Assembly: GCF_045920555.1 (NCBI RefSeq)
Contig: NZ_CP174509.1
Span: forward strand, 3,472,001 to 3,536,000
DNA length: 64,000 nucleotides
Direction: 5' to 3'
DNA from: Pseudalkalibacillus sp045920555
GTDB lineage: Bacteria; Bacillota; Bacilli; Bacillales; Fictibacillaceae
Shown piece by piece: positions 43,487 to 52,291 of this stretch. Position numbers and translations under genes: made by a program. Below the pieces are notes generated by a model. That model did not search any database. It was not told the DNA's origin and saw only the letters and a list, made by a program, of their open reading frames with translations. Position 1 is the first letter of the stretch. The number at the start of each line of letters is the position of its first letter.

Positions 43487-44029
43487 TTAAGATTTTGCTT
43501 CCTTCAGCTGTAGATATTGGATCGCAAAAGCGGTTTTTGCATCGTAAATATCTTGAGTATTCACAAGTCTAATTGCTTCTTCCAAGGTCACTTCCATTCT
43601 CTCTACAAACTCATCTTGATCCAATTGGACCTCACCCTGTTCCAATTGATCTGTGAAAAAAATATGAATAAGTTCATCTGCAAAACCAGGAGATGTATAG
43701 AATGATTGAAGATAAGTCAGCTCTTTGCTGCGATAACCTGTTTCCTCTTCCAATTCACGGAGAGCACATACTTCTGGGTCTTCCCCTTTTTCAAGCTTAC
43801 CTGCAGGTATTTCGATGATCTCACGGTTCAGCGGCTTTCGATACTGACGGACAAGGACGATTTTATTCTCAGATGTAATCGCTAAAATGGCTACCGCACC
43901 TGGGTGCTTGACGACTTCCCTTTGGCTTGTCCTTCCATCAGGCAGTTCGACCTCTTCTAGGTGGAGATCGATAATTCTACCATTATATATGACTTTAGAA
44001 TCGATTGTTTTTTCTTCTAACTTTTTCAT
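43487..44029 (-). CDS. nudF: ADP-ribose pyrophosphatase (Nudix)
   Basis: Nudix hydrolase of 180 residues cleaving ADP-ribose to AMP and ribose 5-phosphate. The Nudix box GKLEKGEDPEVCALRELEEE spans about residues 77-96 and includes the REXXEE metal ligands. Location next to yqxK and mciZ is as in B. subtilis. Divergent from mciZ. Confidence 0.94.
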   Translation of the reverse strand: MKKLEEKTIDSKVIYNGRIIDLHLEEVELPDGRTSQREVVKHPGAVAILAITSENKIVLVRQYRKPLNREIIEIPAGKLEKGEDPEVCALRELEEETGYRSKELTYLQSFYTSPGFADELIHIFFTDQLEQGEVQLDQDEFVERMEVTLEEAIRLVNTQDIYDAKTAFAIQYLQLKEAKS

Positions 44030-44065
44030 ATCACTAACTCCTTGTGCTAAATCTACTTTTCAATA

Positions 44066-44073
44066 CATAAAGT
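44066..44073 (+). promoter_or_regulatory. Possible sigma-E -10 element of mciZ
   Basis: CATAAAGT fits CATANNNT, but the -35 at 44045-44051 matches only partly. mciZ is sigma-E dependent in B. subtilis. Confidence 0.35.
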
Positions 44074-44128
44074 CTATCATATGCGATTATCCTAATCCTA
44101 ATGATGAGAGACGAAGGGAGTCAATTTC

Positions 44129-44260
44129 ATGAAGGTTTATCTGCAGCCAAACAGCGTGACATTAGTCGGGAAAGCATGGCAAGTACGCTACATGTTAAAG
44201 AAATATATGGCGGAATACAACACGGTCAAAGATTGGATCGAAGGGCGCCATAAGAAATGA
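44129..44260 (+). CDS. mciZ: Mother cell inhibitor of FtsZ (MciZ)
   Basis: A 43-residue peptide whose core TLVGKAWQVRYMLKKY followed by VKDWIEG matches the MciZ pattern (VGKAWEIR...VKDWI in B. subtilis as I remember it). MciZ caps the minus end of FtsZ filaments and stops Z-ring formation in the mother cell. Position between nudF and yqkF is conserved. AAGGGAG lies 10 nt before the ATG and a terminator follows. Confidence 0.88.
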   Translation: MKVYLQPNSVTLVGKAWQVRYMLKKYMAEYNTVKDWIEGRHKK

Positions 44261-44270
44261 CAGGTAAGAG

Positions 44271-44299
44271 ACGACACCTTCGCTGAGGTGTTGTTTTTC
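44271..44299 (+). terminator. Terminator of mciZ
   Basis: Stem CGACACCT with AGGTGTTG (one G-T pair) then TTTTT. Confidence 0.8.
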
Positions 44300-44334
44300 G
44301 TTCTGAATAAAAATTCGAACAAATAACCCGCGTT

Positions 44335-44418
44335 AGCACCGATATATTTTGAAAACGTATCAATATTTTTCTGATCTCCACCGATAAATTTGAGATCTAC
44401 ACCGATATAATTGATAAG
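44335..44418. repeat. Degenerate tandem repeat, four units of about 21 nt
   Basis: Units start near 44335, 44357, 44378 and 44399. Three carry CACCGATA and all have AT-rich bodies. Similar in size and layout to the repeat at 31638-31718. Confidence 0.45.
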
Positions 44419-44503
44419 ACCCCGTTCAGAAGTAAATCCAGGTCAAGAAAGATGTTTTCACCTTTCCTCTTGTGGTAATGTACTAATCAGGAGGTGCTTT
44501 AAT

Positions 44504-45412
44504 ATGAGATTGAACAGACTCGGATCTTCAGAATTACAGGTATCAGAACTTGGATTAGGATGCATGTCACTAGGTTCTGATGAAAAAGAAGCGACAAAGA
44601 TCATCCACAAAGCACTCGATAAAGGCGTTACATTGATTGACACCGCTGATCTTTATGATTTTGGGAATAACGAAAAATTAGTAGGTAAAGCCTTAAAAGG
44701 AAAACGGGAGCAATGTGTACTGGCAACAAAGGTTGGAAACCGTTGGGACCACGTTGATGAAGGCTGGGAATGGGCACCGAATAAAGATTACATAAAAACA
44801 GCGGTCAAGCGTTCCTTGCTGAGATTGGACACGGATTACATCGATTTGTACCAGCTTCATGGAGGTACAATTGATGACCCGATTGATGAAATCATCGAGG
44901 CTTTTGAAGATCTGAAAGCGGAAGGGCTAATCCGTGAATATGGAATATCATCCATCCGCCCCAATGTCATTAAAGAATACCTTAAACGTTCCAATATTGT
45001 CAGCATCATGATGCAGTACAGTCTATTGGACCGCAGACCTGAAGAATGGTTGAACATGATCCATACCCATGATGTATCTGTCATCGCACGTGGACCACTT
45101 GCAAAAGGGAACCTTACTGATAGGATTTTTACAGGCAGAGTTTCGGAAAAAGGGTTCCTAGACTACGCACCTTCCGAAATCAGAAATCTTATGGAAAAGG
45201 TCAAAGATATATCTGATGGAAGGAAGCTTTCTCACCTCGCACTCTGCTATCCATTGCATCATCCCGCTGTCGCGACGACAATTCCGGGAGCCAGTTCAGT
45301 TGAACAGGTGGATGATAATACGGAAGCAGCCAATGTTGACCTGAGTGATGAGGAAATCAGACTATTCAAGCAATGGACCAAGCAGACATACTATGATAAA
45401 CATCGTGACTAG
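44504..45412 (+). CDS. yqkF: Aldo-keto reductase YqkF-like
   Basis: NADPH-dependent oxidoreductase of 302 residues. The AKR tetrad is visible: Asp46 and Tyr51 (IDTADLYDFG), Lys76 (ATKVGN) and His119 (LYQLHGG). The single domain fits the voltage-channel-beta/YqkF branch; natural substrate unknown. ATG at 44504 follows AGGAGG; upstream codons in frame are not coding-like. Shares its terminator with the convergent thiolase. Confidence 0.88.
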   Translation: MRLNRLGSSELQVSELGLGCMSLGSDEKEATKIIHKALDKGVTLIDTADLYDFGNNEKLVGKALKGKREQCVLATKVGNRWDHVDEGWEWAPNKDYIKTAVKRSLLRLDTDYIDLYQLHGGTIDDPIDEIIEAFEDLKAEGLIREYGISSIRPNVIKEYLKRSNIVSIMMQYSLLDRRPEEWLNMIHTHDVSVIARGPLAKGNLTDRIFTGRVSEKGFLDYAPSEIRNLMEKVKDISDGRKLSHLALCYPLHHPAVATTIPGASSVEQVDDNTEAANVDLSDEEIRLFKQWTKQTYYDKHRD

Positions 45413-45470
45413 AGAATGAAACTCAGCTGTTGATTATGTAAGACTCATATATATTTGTAAAAAGGTCAAA

Positions 45471-45505
45471 AAAAGAACCTCGAGACTTGACTCGAGGTTC
45501 TTTTA
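45471..45505. terminator. Bidirectional terminator between yqkF and the thiolase
   Basis: Perfect 10-bp stem GAACCTCGAG (45475-45484) / CTCGAGGTTC (45491-45500), T-run on the right and A-run on the left. Confidence 0.9.
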
Positions 45506-46693
45506 TCATATGTTTTCATTTTCAATGACCATCGCGATTCCTTGCCCGCCACCAATGCAGAGACTTGCGACCCCGAATCGTTTGTTTTGAAGCAGTAATT
45601 CATAAGCAAGCGATAACAATAATCTAGATCCGCTAGCTCCGACTGGATGGCCAAGCGCAACAGCCCCACCGTTCACATTGGTTTTTTCACGATCCAGGTT
45701 CAGTTCTTTTTCAACAGCCAAATATTGTGCAGCAAAGGCTTCATTCACCTCAAACAAATCAATCTGGTCAATGGATAGTTCTGCTCGTTCCAAGGCAAGC
45801 TTGATTGCTGGTACCGGCCCGATCCCCATGACTGATGGATCTACTCCGCAAACAGCCCAAGAACGGATTTTCGCAAGAGGATTTATACCTTTCTTTCTCA
45901 CAAAAGGTTCGGTGGCGATTACCATCGAAACAGCGCCATCGTTAATACCACTGGAGTTACCCGCTGTCACGGAACCGTCCTTTTTAAAGGTCGGTCTCAG
46001 TTTCGCCAACCCTTCTAAAGAAGTCGTAGACCGGACATGTTCATCGGTCGCTACAGTCAGTACCTCTTTTCGCTCCTGCACTTCAACCGGTACGATTTCT
46101 CGCTCAAAGCGCCCTGAATGGATCGCTACAGAAGCACGTTGATGGCTGATGGCAGAAAATTCATCTTGTTCTTCCCTTGATATGCCGTACTGCTCGGAAA
46201 GGTTCTCCGCGGTGATACCCATACCATTCCCAATCGCTTCATCCCTTAAGGTCAATAGCAGCATATCCTCGAATAGGACATTCCCCAGCTTAGGATGACC
46301 GAATCGATTCGTAAATGATACGTGGGGACTCATCGACATGTTTTCCACCCCGCCAAGAAGCGCTGTGGTCCCTTCATTCAAAAGCAAGGAATGCACACCG
46401 GAAATGACAGACTGCAAGCCTGATCCACAAAGACGGTTTACGAGCATGGCAGGTGTCTCTGCTGGAATCCCAGATTTTGTAGCGATATGACGGGCTACAT
46501 ATGGAGCATTTGTACTGCTATGAATCACATTCCCATATATGACCTGTTCGATTTCTTGCGGAGATACTTGTGAACGTTTCATCGCTTCTTTCGCTGTGGC
46601 TACACCTAACTCTGTAGGACCTACCGTTGCAAATGACTTACCGAATGATGTAAAAGCCGTTCTAGCTCCCTCTAAAATGTAAATATCGTTCAT
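45506..46693 (-). CDS. Acetyl-CoA acetyltransferase (second thiolase)
   Basis: Thiolase of 395 residues interconverting acetoacetyl-CoA and acetyl-CoA. Acyl-binding Cys89 in NRLCGSGLQ, His in ALGHPVGASG and the second Cys in SLCIGGGQG are all present. Last gene of the five-gene acetoacetate operon, 27 nt after the transporter. Clearly diverged from the first thiolase of the same operon, so chain-length preferences may differ. Confidence 0.92.
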   Translation of the reverse strand: MNDIYILEGARTAFTSFGKSFATVGPTELGVATAKEAMKRSQVSPQEIEQVIYGNVIHSSTNAPYVARHIATKSGIPAETPAMLVNRLCGSGLQSVISGVHSLLLNEGTTALLGGVENMSMSPHVSFTNRFGHPKLGNVLFEDMLLLTLRDEAIGNGMGITAENLSEQYGISREEQDEFSAISHQRASVAIHSGRFEREIVPVEVQERKEVLTVATDEHVRSTTSLEGLAKLRPTFKKDGSVTAGNSSGINDGAVSMVIATEPFVRKKGINPLAKIRSWAVCGVDPSVMGIGPVPAIKLALERAELSIDQIDLFEVNEAFAAQYLAVEKELNLDREKTNVNGGAVALGHPVGASGSRLLLSLAYELLLQNKRFGVASLCIGGGQGIAMVIENENI

Positions 46694-46720
46694 TTTGTCC
46701 CCCTTCTCCTGAAAGTATCC

Positions 46721-48037
46721 TTAAATGAACACCAGTCCAATCGATATGAATAATCCGCTGACTAACATGGCGATGACACAGAAGCCCATGATGTCCTTGG
46801 CAGATAGTCCAGCGATGGCGAGTGCAGGAAGTGCCCAGAATGGTTGGATCATGTTCGTCCAAGCATCACCCCACGCTACCGCCATTGCAGTTTTCGCAGC
46901 CCCGATCCCTAACTCCTCTCCAGCCATCAGCATGATCGGAGCTTGCACAGCCCATTGACCACCCCCTGATGGAACGAAGAAGTTGACGATCCCTGCGCTT
47001 AAGAATGCAAAGAATGGAAAAGAAAGTTCATTTGAAATGTTCACGAACCATTGTGACATCTCAGCAGCTAATCCACTCGCCACCATCATCCCCATGATCC
47101 CTGCATAAAAAGGGAATTGGATGATGATTCCGCCGGCACCTTTAACAGCATCAGCCACACTATTGATGAATCTTCTAGGCGTCCCATGCAATATGATCCC
47201 AAAGAAAAGGAAAATGAAGTTGACAATGTCCAAGTTTAAGCTGAACCCATTTGTTGTGAAGTAATAAACCATGAATGCCAAGCCCAATACACCGGTGATC
47301 ATGGACAGGATCCAACTGTTTTCCATTTTTTCTGCAGGGGTGTTCGCCTCCACTGCAGCTGCTTCGACATTCTTCTCTTCTAAAATAGAACGATCGACAT
47401 AGAACTGGTTATCTTTCTGGTTCATCATCAACCTGTTTACAATCGGTAATGTAACAAACAAAGCTATTACGATGAAGATATTGAACGGTGCAAAAATCGT
47501 TTCTGATGTTGGGATAACACCGATGATGTCACTTGTAAAATGCTCTGGTGTTGCGATCGTCAATGGAATGGATCCCGAAAAACCACCATGCCAGACTAAA
47601 AAACCGCTATATGCACTGGCGATCAATAACCGATAATCCACTTTTTCCACTTTCTTCGCCAGTTCTTTAGCGAATAGCGCACCGATGACAAGTCCGAATC
47701 CCCAATTTATCCAACTTGCTGCCAGGGATACGAGTGTAACGAATATAATTGCTTGACCTGGTTTCGAAACGAGAGAGGCCAACTTACGCAGTCCATTTTT
47801 AAATAGAGGACTGCTCGCTAAAACGTATCCCGTTACAAGAATAAGGACCATTTGCATAGCAAAAGTCAACAAGTTCCAGAATCCTTCTCCCCAGAAGGTG
47901 ACCATTTCTACCGGGGTGCTTTTTGTAATGATCATCCCCATCACAAAAACCACTAATGTAAGGATGACCACGAATAAGAATGGATCTGGAAGGTACCGCT
48001 GCATGATCCGATTTGAAAGTGCTGTTAACCGCTTCAC
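46721..48037 (-). CDS. Short-chain fatty acid transporter (AtoE family)
   Basis: Polytopic membrane protein of 438 residues with about ten to twelve spans and family segments FFVPSGGGQWAVQAP and AVAWGDAWTNMIQPFWALP. The AtoE family imports acetoacetate, butyrate or similar short acids. Encoded between the CoA transferase and the second thiolase, it likely supplies the operon's substrate. Confidence 0.9.
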   Translation of the reverse strand: MKRLTALSNRIMQRYLPDPFLFVVILTLVVFVMGMIITKSTPVEMVTFWGEGFWNLLTFAMQMVLILVTGYVLASSPLFKNGLRKLASLVSKPGQAIIFVTLVSLAASWINWGFGLVIGALFAKELAKKVEKVDYRLLIASAYSGFLVWHGGFSGSIPLTIATPEHFTSDIIGVIPTSETIFAPFNIFIVIALFVTLPIVNRLMMNQKDNQFYVDRSILEEKNVEAAAVEANTPAEKMENSWILSMITGVLGLAFMVYYFTTNGFSLNLDIVNFIFLFFGIILHGTPRRFINSVADAVKGAGGIIIQFPFYAGIMGMMVASGLAAEMSQWFVNISNELSFPFFAFLSAGIVNFFVPSGGGQWAVQAPIMLMAGEELGIGAAKTAMAVAWGDAWTNMIQPFWALPALAIAGLSAKDIMGFCVIAMLVSGLFISIGLVFI

Positions 48038-48068
48038 TTATTCCTCTCCCTACTTGGCACATATAAAA

Positions 48069-48740
48069 TTAAAATGCGTTTGTTTTCACATCATTTGCGA
48101 TGATCAATCTCGGTTCTGTCGATTCTTGTATTTCTTCAGGAGTGAATCCTTCAGCGACTTCTACAAGTTTAAGACCTTCCGGTGTTACATCGATGACTGC
48201 ACGATCGGTGATGATACGGTCCACCACACCACTTCCAGTCAGCGGCAAGGAACATTTATTGAGGACTTTCGGCTGTCCGCTTTTATTGACATGATCCATG
48301 ATGACGATGATTCTCTTTGCACCGTGAACTAGGTCCATCGCTCCCCCCATACCTTTGATCATCTTCCCTGGAATCATCCAATTTGCAAGGTCGCCATTCC
48401 CTGAGACCTCCATACCCCCTAGGATAGCTATATCGATATGGCCGCCGCGGATCATACCGAATGACTCTGAGCTATCAAAATAGGATGCTCCTTTTGTCGC
48501 AGTCACTGTCTCTTTCCCTGCATTGATCAAGTCTGGATCCACTTCATCTTCAGTAGGATAGCGCCCGATACCAAGCAAACCGTTTTCGGATTGAAGAACA
48601 ACTTCCTTATTATCTGAAATATAATTCGCAACTAATGTCGGCATCCCGATGCCAAGGTTTACATAGAATCCATCCTCAATTTCCTTCTCTGCCCGTCTTG
48701 CAATACGTTCACGTACAAGTGCTTTATCTACTTTTGTCAT
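48069..48740 (-). CDS. scoB: 3-oxoacid CoA-transferase subunit B
   Basis: Catalytic subunit of 223 residues. The CoA-accepting glutamate is Glu52 in QSENGLLG. Transfers CoA (from succinyl-CoA or acetyl-CoA) to acetoacetate together with subunit A. GGAGGAAA lies upstream and the gene follows scoA by 20 nt. Confidence 0.93.
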   Translation of the reverse strand: MTKVDKALVRERIARRAEKEIEDGFYVNLGIGMPTLVANYISDNKEVVLQSENGLLGIGRYPTEDEVDPDLINAGKETVTATKGASYFDSSESFGMIRGGHIDIAILGGMEVSGNGDLANWMIPGKMIKGMGGAMDLVHGAKRIIVIMDHVNKSGQPKVLNKCSLPLTGSGVVDRIITDRAVIDVTPEGLKLVEVAEGFTPEEIQESTEPRLIIANDVKTNAF

Positions 48741-48760
48741 TATTATTTCCTCCTCTGCTG

Positions 48761-49450
48761 TTATTTCGTAACGGTCAAGCGTTCAATTTTCTTCTGCTGC
48801 TCACCAACGATCAATTTCTGAACGTAGATGCTCGGTGTATGGATTCGATCTGGATCCAATTCCCCGATCTCATAAAGTTCTTCTACTTCTGCAATGGTGA
48901 TTTTCCCAGCTGCAGCAATCATCGGGTTGAAATTCCGGGCAGTCTTGTTGTAAATGAGGTTTCCCATTTTGTCTGCTTTCTGAGCTCGGACCAGACTGAC
49001 ATCAGCTGTCACGCCATATTCCAATAGATAATCTTTTCCATCAAAGTTGCGGACCTCTCGTCCTTCAGCTAACGGAGTACCTACTCCCGCAGGAGTATAA
49101 AAAGCAGGGATTCCCGCACCGCCTGCACGGATCCGTTCTGCAAGCGTGCCCTGAGGAATCAATTCAACTTCGATTTCTCCAGACAGAACCTGCCGTTCGA
49201 ATTCTTTGTTTTCACCCACATAAGAGCCGACCATTTTCTTGATCTGTTTGTTCTTCAGAAGTAGGCCAAGTCCCCAATCATCGACTCCGCAGTTATTGGA
49301 GATCACCGTCAAATCTTTGACACCGCTTTCAACAAGAGCAAGAATCAAATTCTCAGGGATCCCGACAAGTCCAAAGCCCCCGACCATGATCGTAGCTCCA
49401 TCTTTAATATCCTTTACCGCTTCTAAAAATGATGTTTCAACTGGTTTCAT
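48761..49450 (-). CDS. scoA: 3-oxoacid CoA-transferase subunit A
   Basis: Partner subunit of 229 residues with the glycine-rich GGFGLVGIPENLI motif and the GAGIPAFYTPAGVGT segment of the SCOT/AtoD family. Second gene of the operon, 18 nt after the first thiolase. Confidence 0.93.
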   Translation of the reverse strand: MKPVETSFLEAVKDIKDGATIMVGGFGLVGIPENLILALVESGVKDLTVISNNCGVDDWGLGLLLKNKQIKKMVGSYVGENKEFERQVLSGEIEVELIPQGTLAERIRAGGAGIPAFYTPAGVGTPLAEGREVRNFDGKDYLLEYGVTADVSLVRAQKADKMGNLIYNKTARNFNPMIAAAGKITIAEVEELYEIGELDPDRIHTPSIYVQKLIVGEQQKKIERLTVTK

Positions 49451-49468
49451 GTTTTTTCATCTCCTTTT

Positions 49469-50647
49469 TTATGCTTCATTTTCTATGATTGTCGCGACTC
49501 CCTGGCCGCCACCGATACATAAAGTCGCAAGCCCATATTGTTCATTCCTTCGTTTCAATTCATGGATCAACGTAACGAGAACGCGGGTTCCACTAGCTCC
49601 GATCGGATGTCCAAGTGCTATCGCTCCACCGTTTACATTGAGGATTTCCTTATTGAAATTCAAATCTTTACCCACCGCTAATGATTGTGCTGCGAAAGCT
49701 TCATTCGCTTCAATCAGATTCATTGCATCGATTGTCAGATTCGCTTTTTCCAACGCCTTTCTTGTTGCCGGAACAGGACCGATTCCCATGATACTTGGAT
49801 CAACACCAGCGGAGGCATTGGCACGAATAACCGCCAATGGTTTCAACCCAAGCTCTTCAGCTTTTTGACGGCTTGTGACGATGACGGCTGCTGCCCCGTC
49901 ATTGATCCCTGAAGCATTCCCTGCAGTCACCATACCGTCCTTTTTGAAGGCAGGGCGAAGTTTCCCTAATTTTTCCGCTGTTGATTTCTTCGGATGTTCA
50001 TCTGTATCAAAAACGATTGGATCTCCCTTGCGTTGAGGGATTCCTACTGGAACAATTTCATCTTTAAAACGTCCGCTTTCAATCGCATTTGCAGCTTTTT
50101 CCTGGCTCCAGGCAGCAAATTCATCAAGCTCCTCACGCTTCAAGCCATGTGTTTCACATAAATTCTCTGCCGTGATACCCATATGATAGTCATTGAAGGC
50201 ACACCAAAGACCGTCAAGAATCATTGAATCGACAATTTTCTGATCTCCCATTTTATATCCGTCACGTGCTCCTTTTAAAAGATAGGGAGCCTGGCTCATA
50301 TTTTCCATCCCACCAGCCACTACAATATCTGCATCCCCTAGAAGGATCGATTGAGCAGCTAGATGGACAGTTTTCAATCCGGAACCACATACTTTATTTA
50401 TCGTCATCGATGAAGTCGTATCAGCAAGCCCTGCTTTTATGGCTGCTTGTCTTGCAGGATTTTGACCAAGTCCAGCCTGGAGTACATTTCCCATGATCAC
50501 TTCATCAACTTCAGCAATCCCTGCACGTTTCAAAGCTTCTTTAATCGCGATACCACCGAGTTCTGTGGCCGATATTGATTTTAAGCTTCCGCCAAAACCC
50601 CCGATTGGTGTCCTGACCGCACTAACTATGACAGCTTCTCTCTCCAT
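49469..50647 (-). CDS. Acetyl-CoA acetyltransferase (first thiolase)
   Basis: Thiolase of 392 residues heading the acetoacetate operon. Catalytic Cys87 in NKVCGSGLK, His in ALGHPIGASG and Cys in TLCIGGGQG. Could act in acetoacetyl-CoA breakdown with ScoAB; a biosynthetic role in mevalonate or polyhydroxybutyrate synthesis is not indicated by neighbours. Confidence 0.93.
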   Translation of the reverse strand: MEREAVIVSAVRTPIGGFGGSLKSISATELGGIAIKEALKRAGIAEVDEVIMGNVLQAGLGQNPARQAAIKAGLADTTSSMTINKVCGSGLKTVHLAAQSILLGDADIVVAGGMENMSQAPYLLKGARDGYKMGDQKIVDSMILDGLWCAFNDYHMGITAENLCETHGLKREELDEFAAWSQEKAANAIESGRFKDEIVPVGIPQRKGDPIVFDTDEHPKKSTAEKLGKLRPAFKKDGMVTAGNASGINDGAAAVIVTSRQKAEELGLKPLAVIRANASAGVDPSIMGIGPVPATRKALEKANLTIDAMNLIEANEAFAAQSLAVGKDLNFNKEILNVNGGAIALGHPIGASGTRVLVTLIHELKRRNEQYGLATLCIGGGQGVATIIENEA

Positions 50648-51085
50648 CTCTTTGTTGCCTCCTTAAATTTGTTGTTATCTGTCTTACCTTGTCTATTTCT
50701 CAATCATTTCTGAATTCTCCTTCTTATCACACAATATTTCTTTGAAAGAATGAAAATACTTGCCCTTTAAAATTTCTTCACGTTACAATGAAAAGATAAA
50801 GTACATAAATTCAGTTTAATTTCAACGGATTAGAAACAAGAAGTTCAAGGCACGAAAGTTTTGAGGACCAGTACGACGGGCAATACTTGCATAAAAGCTA
50901 CGAGTTGTAACGAGGAAGCTAACTTCATAGGTTACACTTGTAGACGCAGGTAAATATGCTCTTCTTTGGACCGGGAAGACCGAGTAACGATGAAATTCGA
51001 TGTTTATCATACGTTGATTAATTAAACGATCATTATTAAAGCGCTTACATCGATTGTTAAAATCGTTGGATTATGGGAGGTTATT
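50648..51085. other. Divergent intergenic region, acetoacetate operon and mvaB
   Basis: 438 bp that must carry both promoters and a candidate cre site. No RNA element was recognised; a 62-codon frame in it has no ribosome site. Confidence 0.55.
51035..51050 (+). promoter_or_regulatory. Candidate CcpA cre site upstream of mvaB
   Basis: ATTAAAGCGCTTACAT fits the cre pattern WTGNAANCGNWNNCW with one mismatch, 35 nt before the mvaB start. Carbon catabolite control of leucine or ketone-body breakdown would be sensible. Confidence 0.45.
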
Positions 51086-51994
51086 ATGAACTTACCTGGG
51101 AAAGTCACAATCATTGAAGTTGGTCCAAGGGATGGTTTACAAAATGAGAAGAATCAGGTCCCTACAGAGTCAAAAATTTCGTTTATAAAAGAGCTGAAAA
51201 ACGCCGGAATAACAGAAATGGAATTGACATCATTCGTGTCCCCGAAATGGGTCCCCCAAATGAGTGATGCAAAAGAAATCATTGACGCTTGCCTCGACAA
51301 AAAACGGAACTTTGTCCTTACACCGAACCGGAAAGGAATTGAACGACTTTACGAAACTGATGGAAAGGACGTCGCTGTCTTCGTAGGTGTCAGTTCTGCT
51401 TTCAATAAGAAGAACATCAACAAGACAACAGAGGAGAGCATGGCTGAGTTGAGACCGATCCTCGCTGAGTTAAAACAAAAAGGGTACTTTGTACGTGCAT
51501 GTATTTCCACATCCTTCTACTGCCCTTATGATGGGAAGGTCGATCCCAAAGCGGTCGTTGCCCTATGCACTCAATTTACAGACTTTGGTGTCGATGAACT
51601 AAGTGTGGCTGATACAATCGGAATGGCAAGCCCTCTCGAAAGCTACCAATTATTCAATGAATTGAATACCCGATTAGGAGACAGAGTCCTGCTTACGGCA
51701 CACTTCCATGACACCCGCGGGATGGCTCTAGCAAATATCTATGCCTGCCTGCAAGCTGGGATTACTAGATTTGATACATCGGCTGGTGGATTGGGAGGTT
51801 GCCCATTCGCCCCTGGTGCTACAGGGAATGTCGCCACTGAAGATGTCGTTTTTATGCTACATCAGATGGGGATTGAGACTGGTATTGACCTAAAGGCGCT
51901 CCACAAAGCGATTCAAGGCATTTCCGAACATGTTTCAAGGAAAATTGAAACCAAGTATTATAATTTAGTAGAGCAAACGCCCTCCTGCACATAA
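51086..51994 (+). CDS. mvaB: Hydroxymethylglutaryl-CoA lyase
   Basis: Splits HMG-CoA into acetoacetate and acetyl-CoA, the end of leucine degradation (302 residues). TIM-barrel motifs: GPRDGLQNE with Arg15 and Asp16, metal ligands His206 and His208 (AHFHDTRGMA) and the signature TSAGGLGGCPFAPGATGN with catalytic Cys239. Its product acetoacetate is the substrate of the divergent CoA transferase/thiolase operon. GGGAGG precedes the ATG. Confidence 0.95.
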   Translation: MNLPGKVTIIEVGPRDGLQNEKNQVPTESKISFIKELKNAGITEMELTSFVSPKWVPQMSDAKEIIDACLDKKRNFVLTPNRKGIERLYETDGKDVAVFVGVSSAFNKKNINKTTEESMAELRPILAELKQKGYFVRACISTSFYCPYDGKVDPKAVVALCTQFTDFGVDELSVADTIGMASPLESYQLFNELNTRLGDRVLLTAHFHDTRGMALANIYACLQAGITRFDTSAGGLGGCPFAPGATGNVATEDVVFMLHQMGIETGIDLKALHKAIQGISEHVSRKIETKYYNLVEQTPSCT

Positions 51995-52070
51995 TCCTAT
52001 GAAAAAACTAGGCCAGTCCAAGCCTTGGGAAACGCCTGAGCATTAGCTGTCCTAATATTGATTAAAGAAG

Positions 52071-52108
52071 AAATGTGGCCCCCATACTGAGTGAGGCCAC
52101 ATTTTTTA
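52071..52108 (+). terminator. Terminator of mvaB
   Basis: Perfect 10-bp stem AAATGTGGCC / GGCCACATTT followed by TTTATT. Confidence 0.85.
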
Positions 52109-52291
52109 TTATTATATCCTTGAGGTTTATTGTTAGTGGACAAATATTCCGTTATTTGGGTAAAAATAAACTGATTTTGTATGATTTTGCTCTGGTGTCC
52201 ACTAATCATTTATCCGTAATATCACTTCTTTTTCAGTTCTTTCAAAATTTCGATCGCCCATTTCACACCATTAAATCCAACTTTCCAAGTG

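Noticed and set aside
44335..44418. Short tandem units considered as a CRISPR array
   Set aside because: Units are adjacent and degenerate with no spacers, and no cas genes occur in the window.
50822..51010. 62-codon minus-strand frame in the mvaB/thiolase intergenic region
   Set aside because: No ribosome site, odd composition, and the region must hold two promoters.
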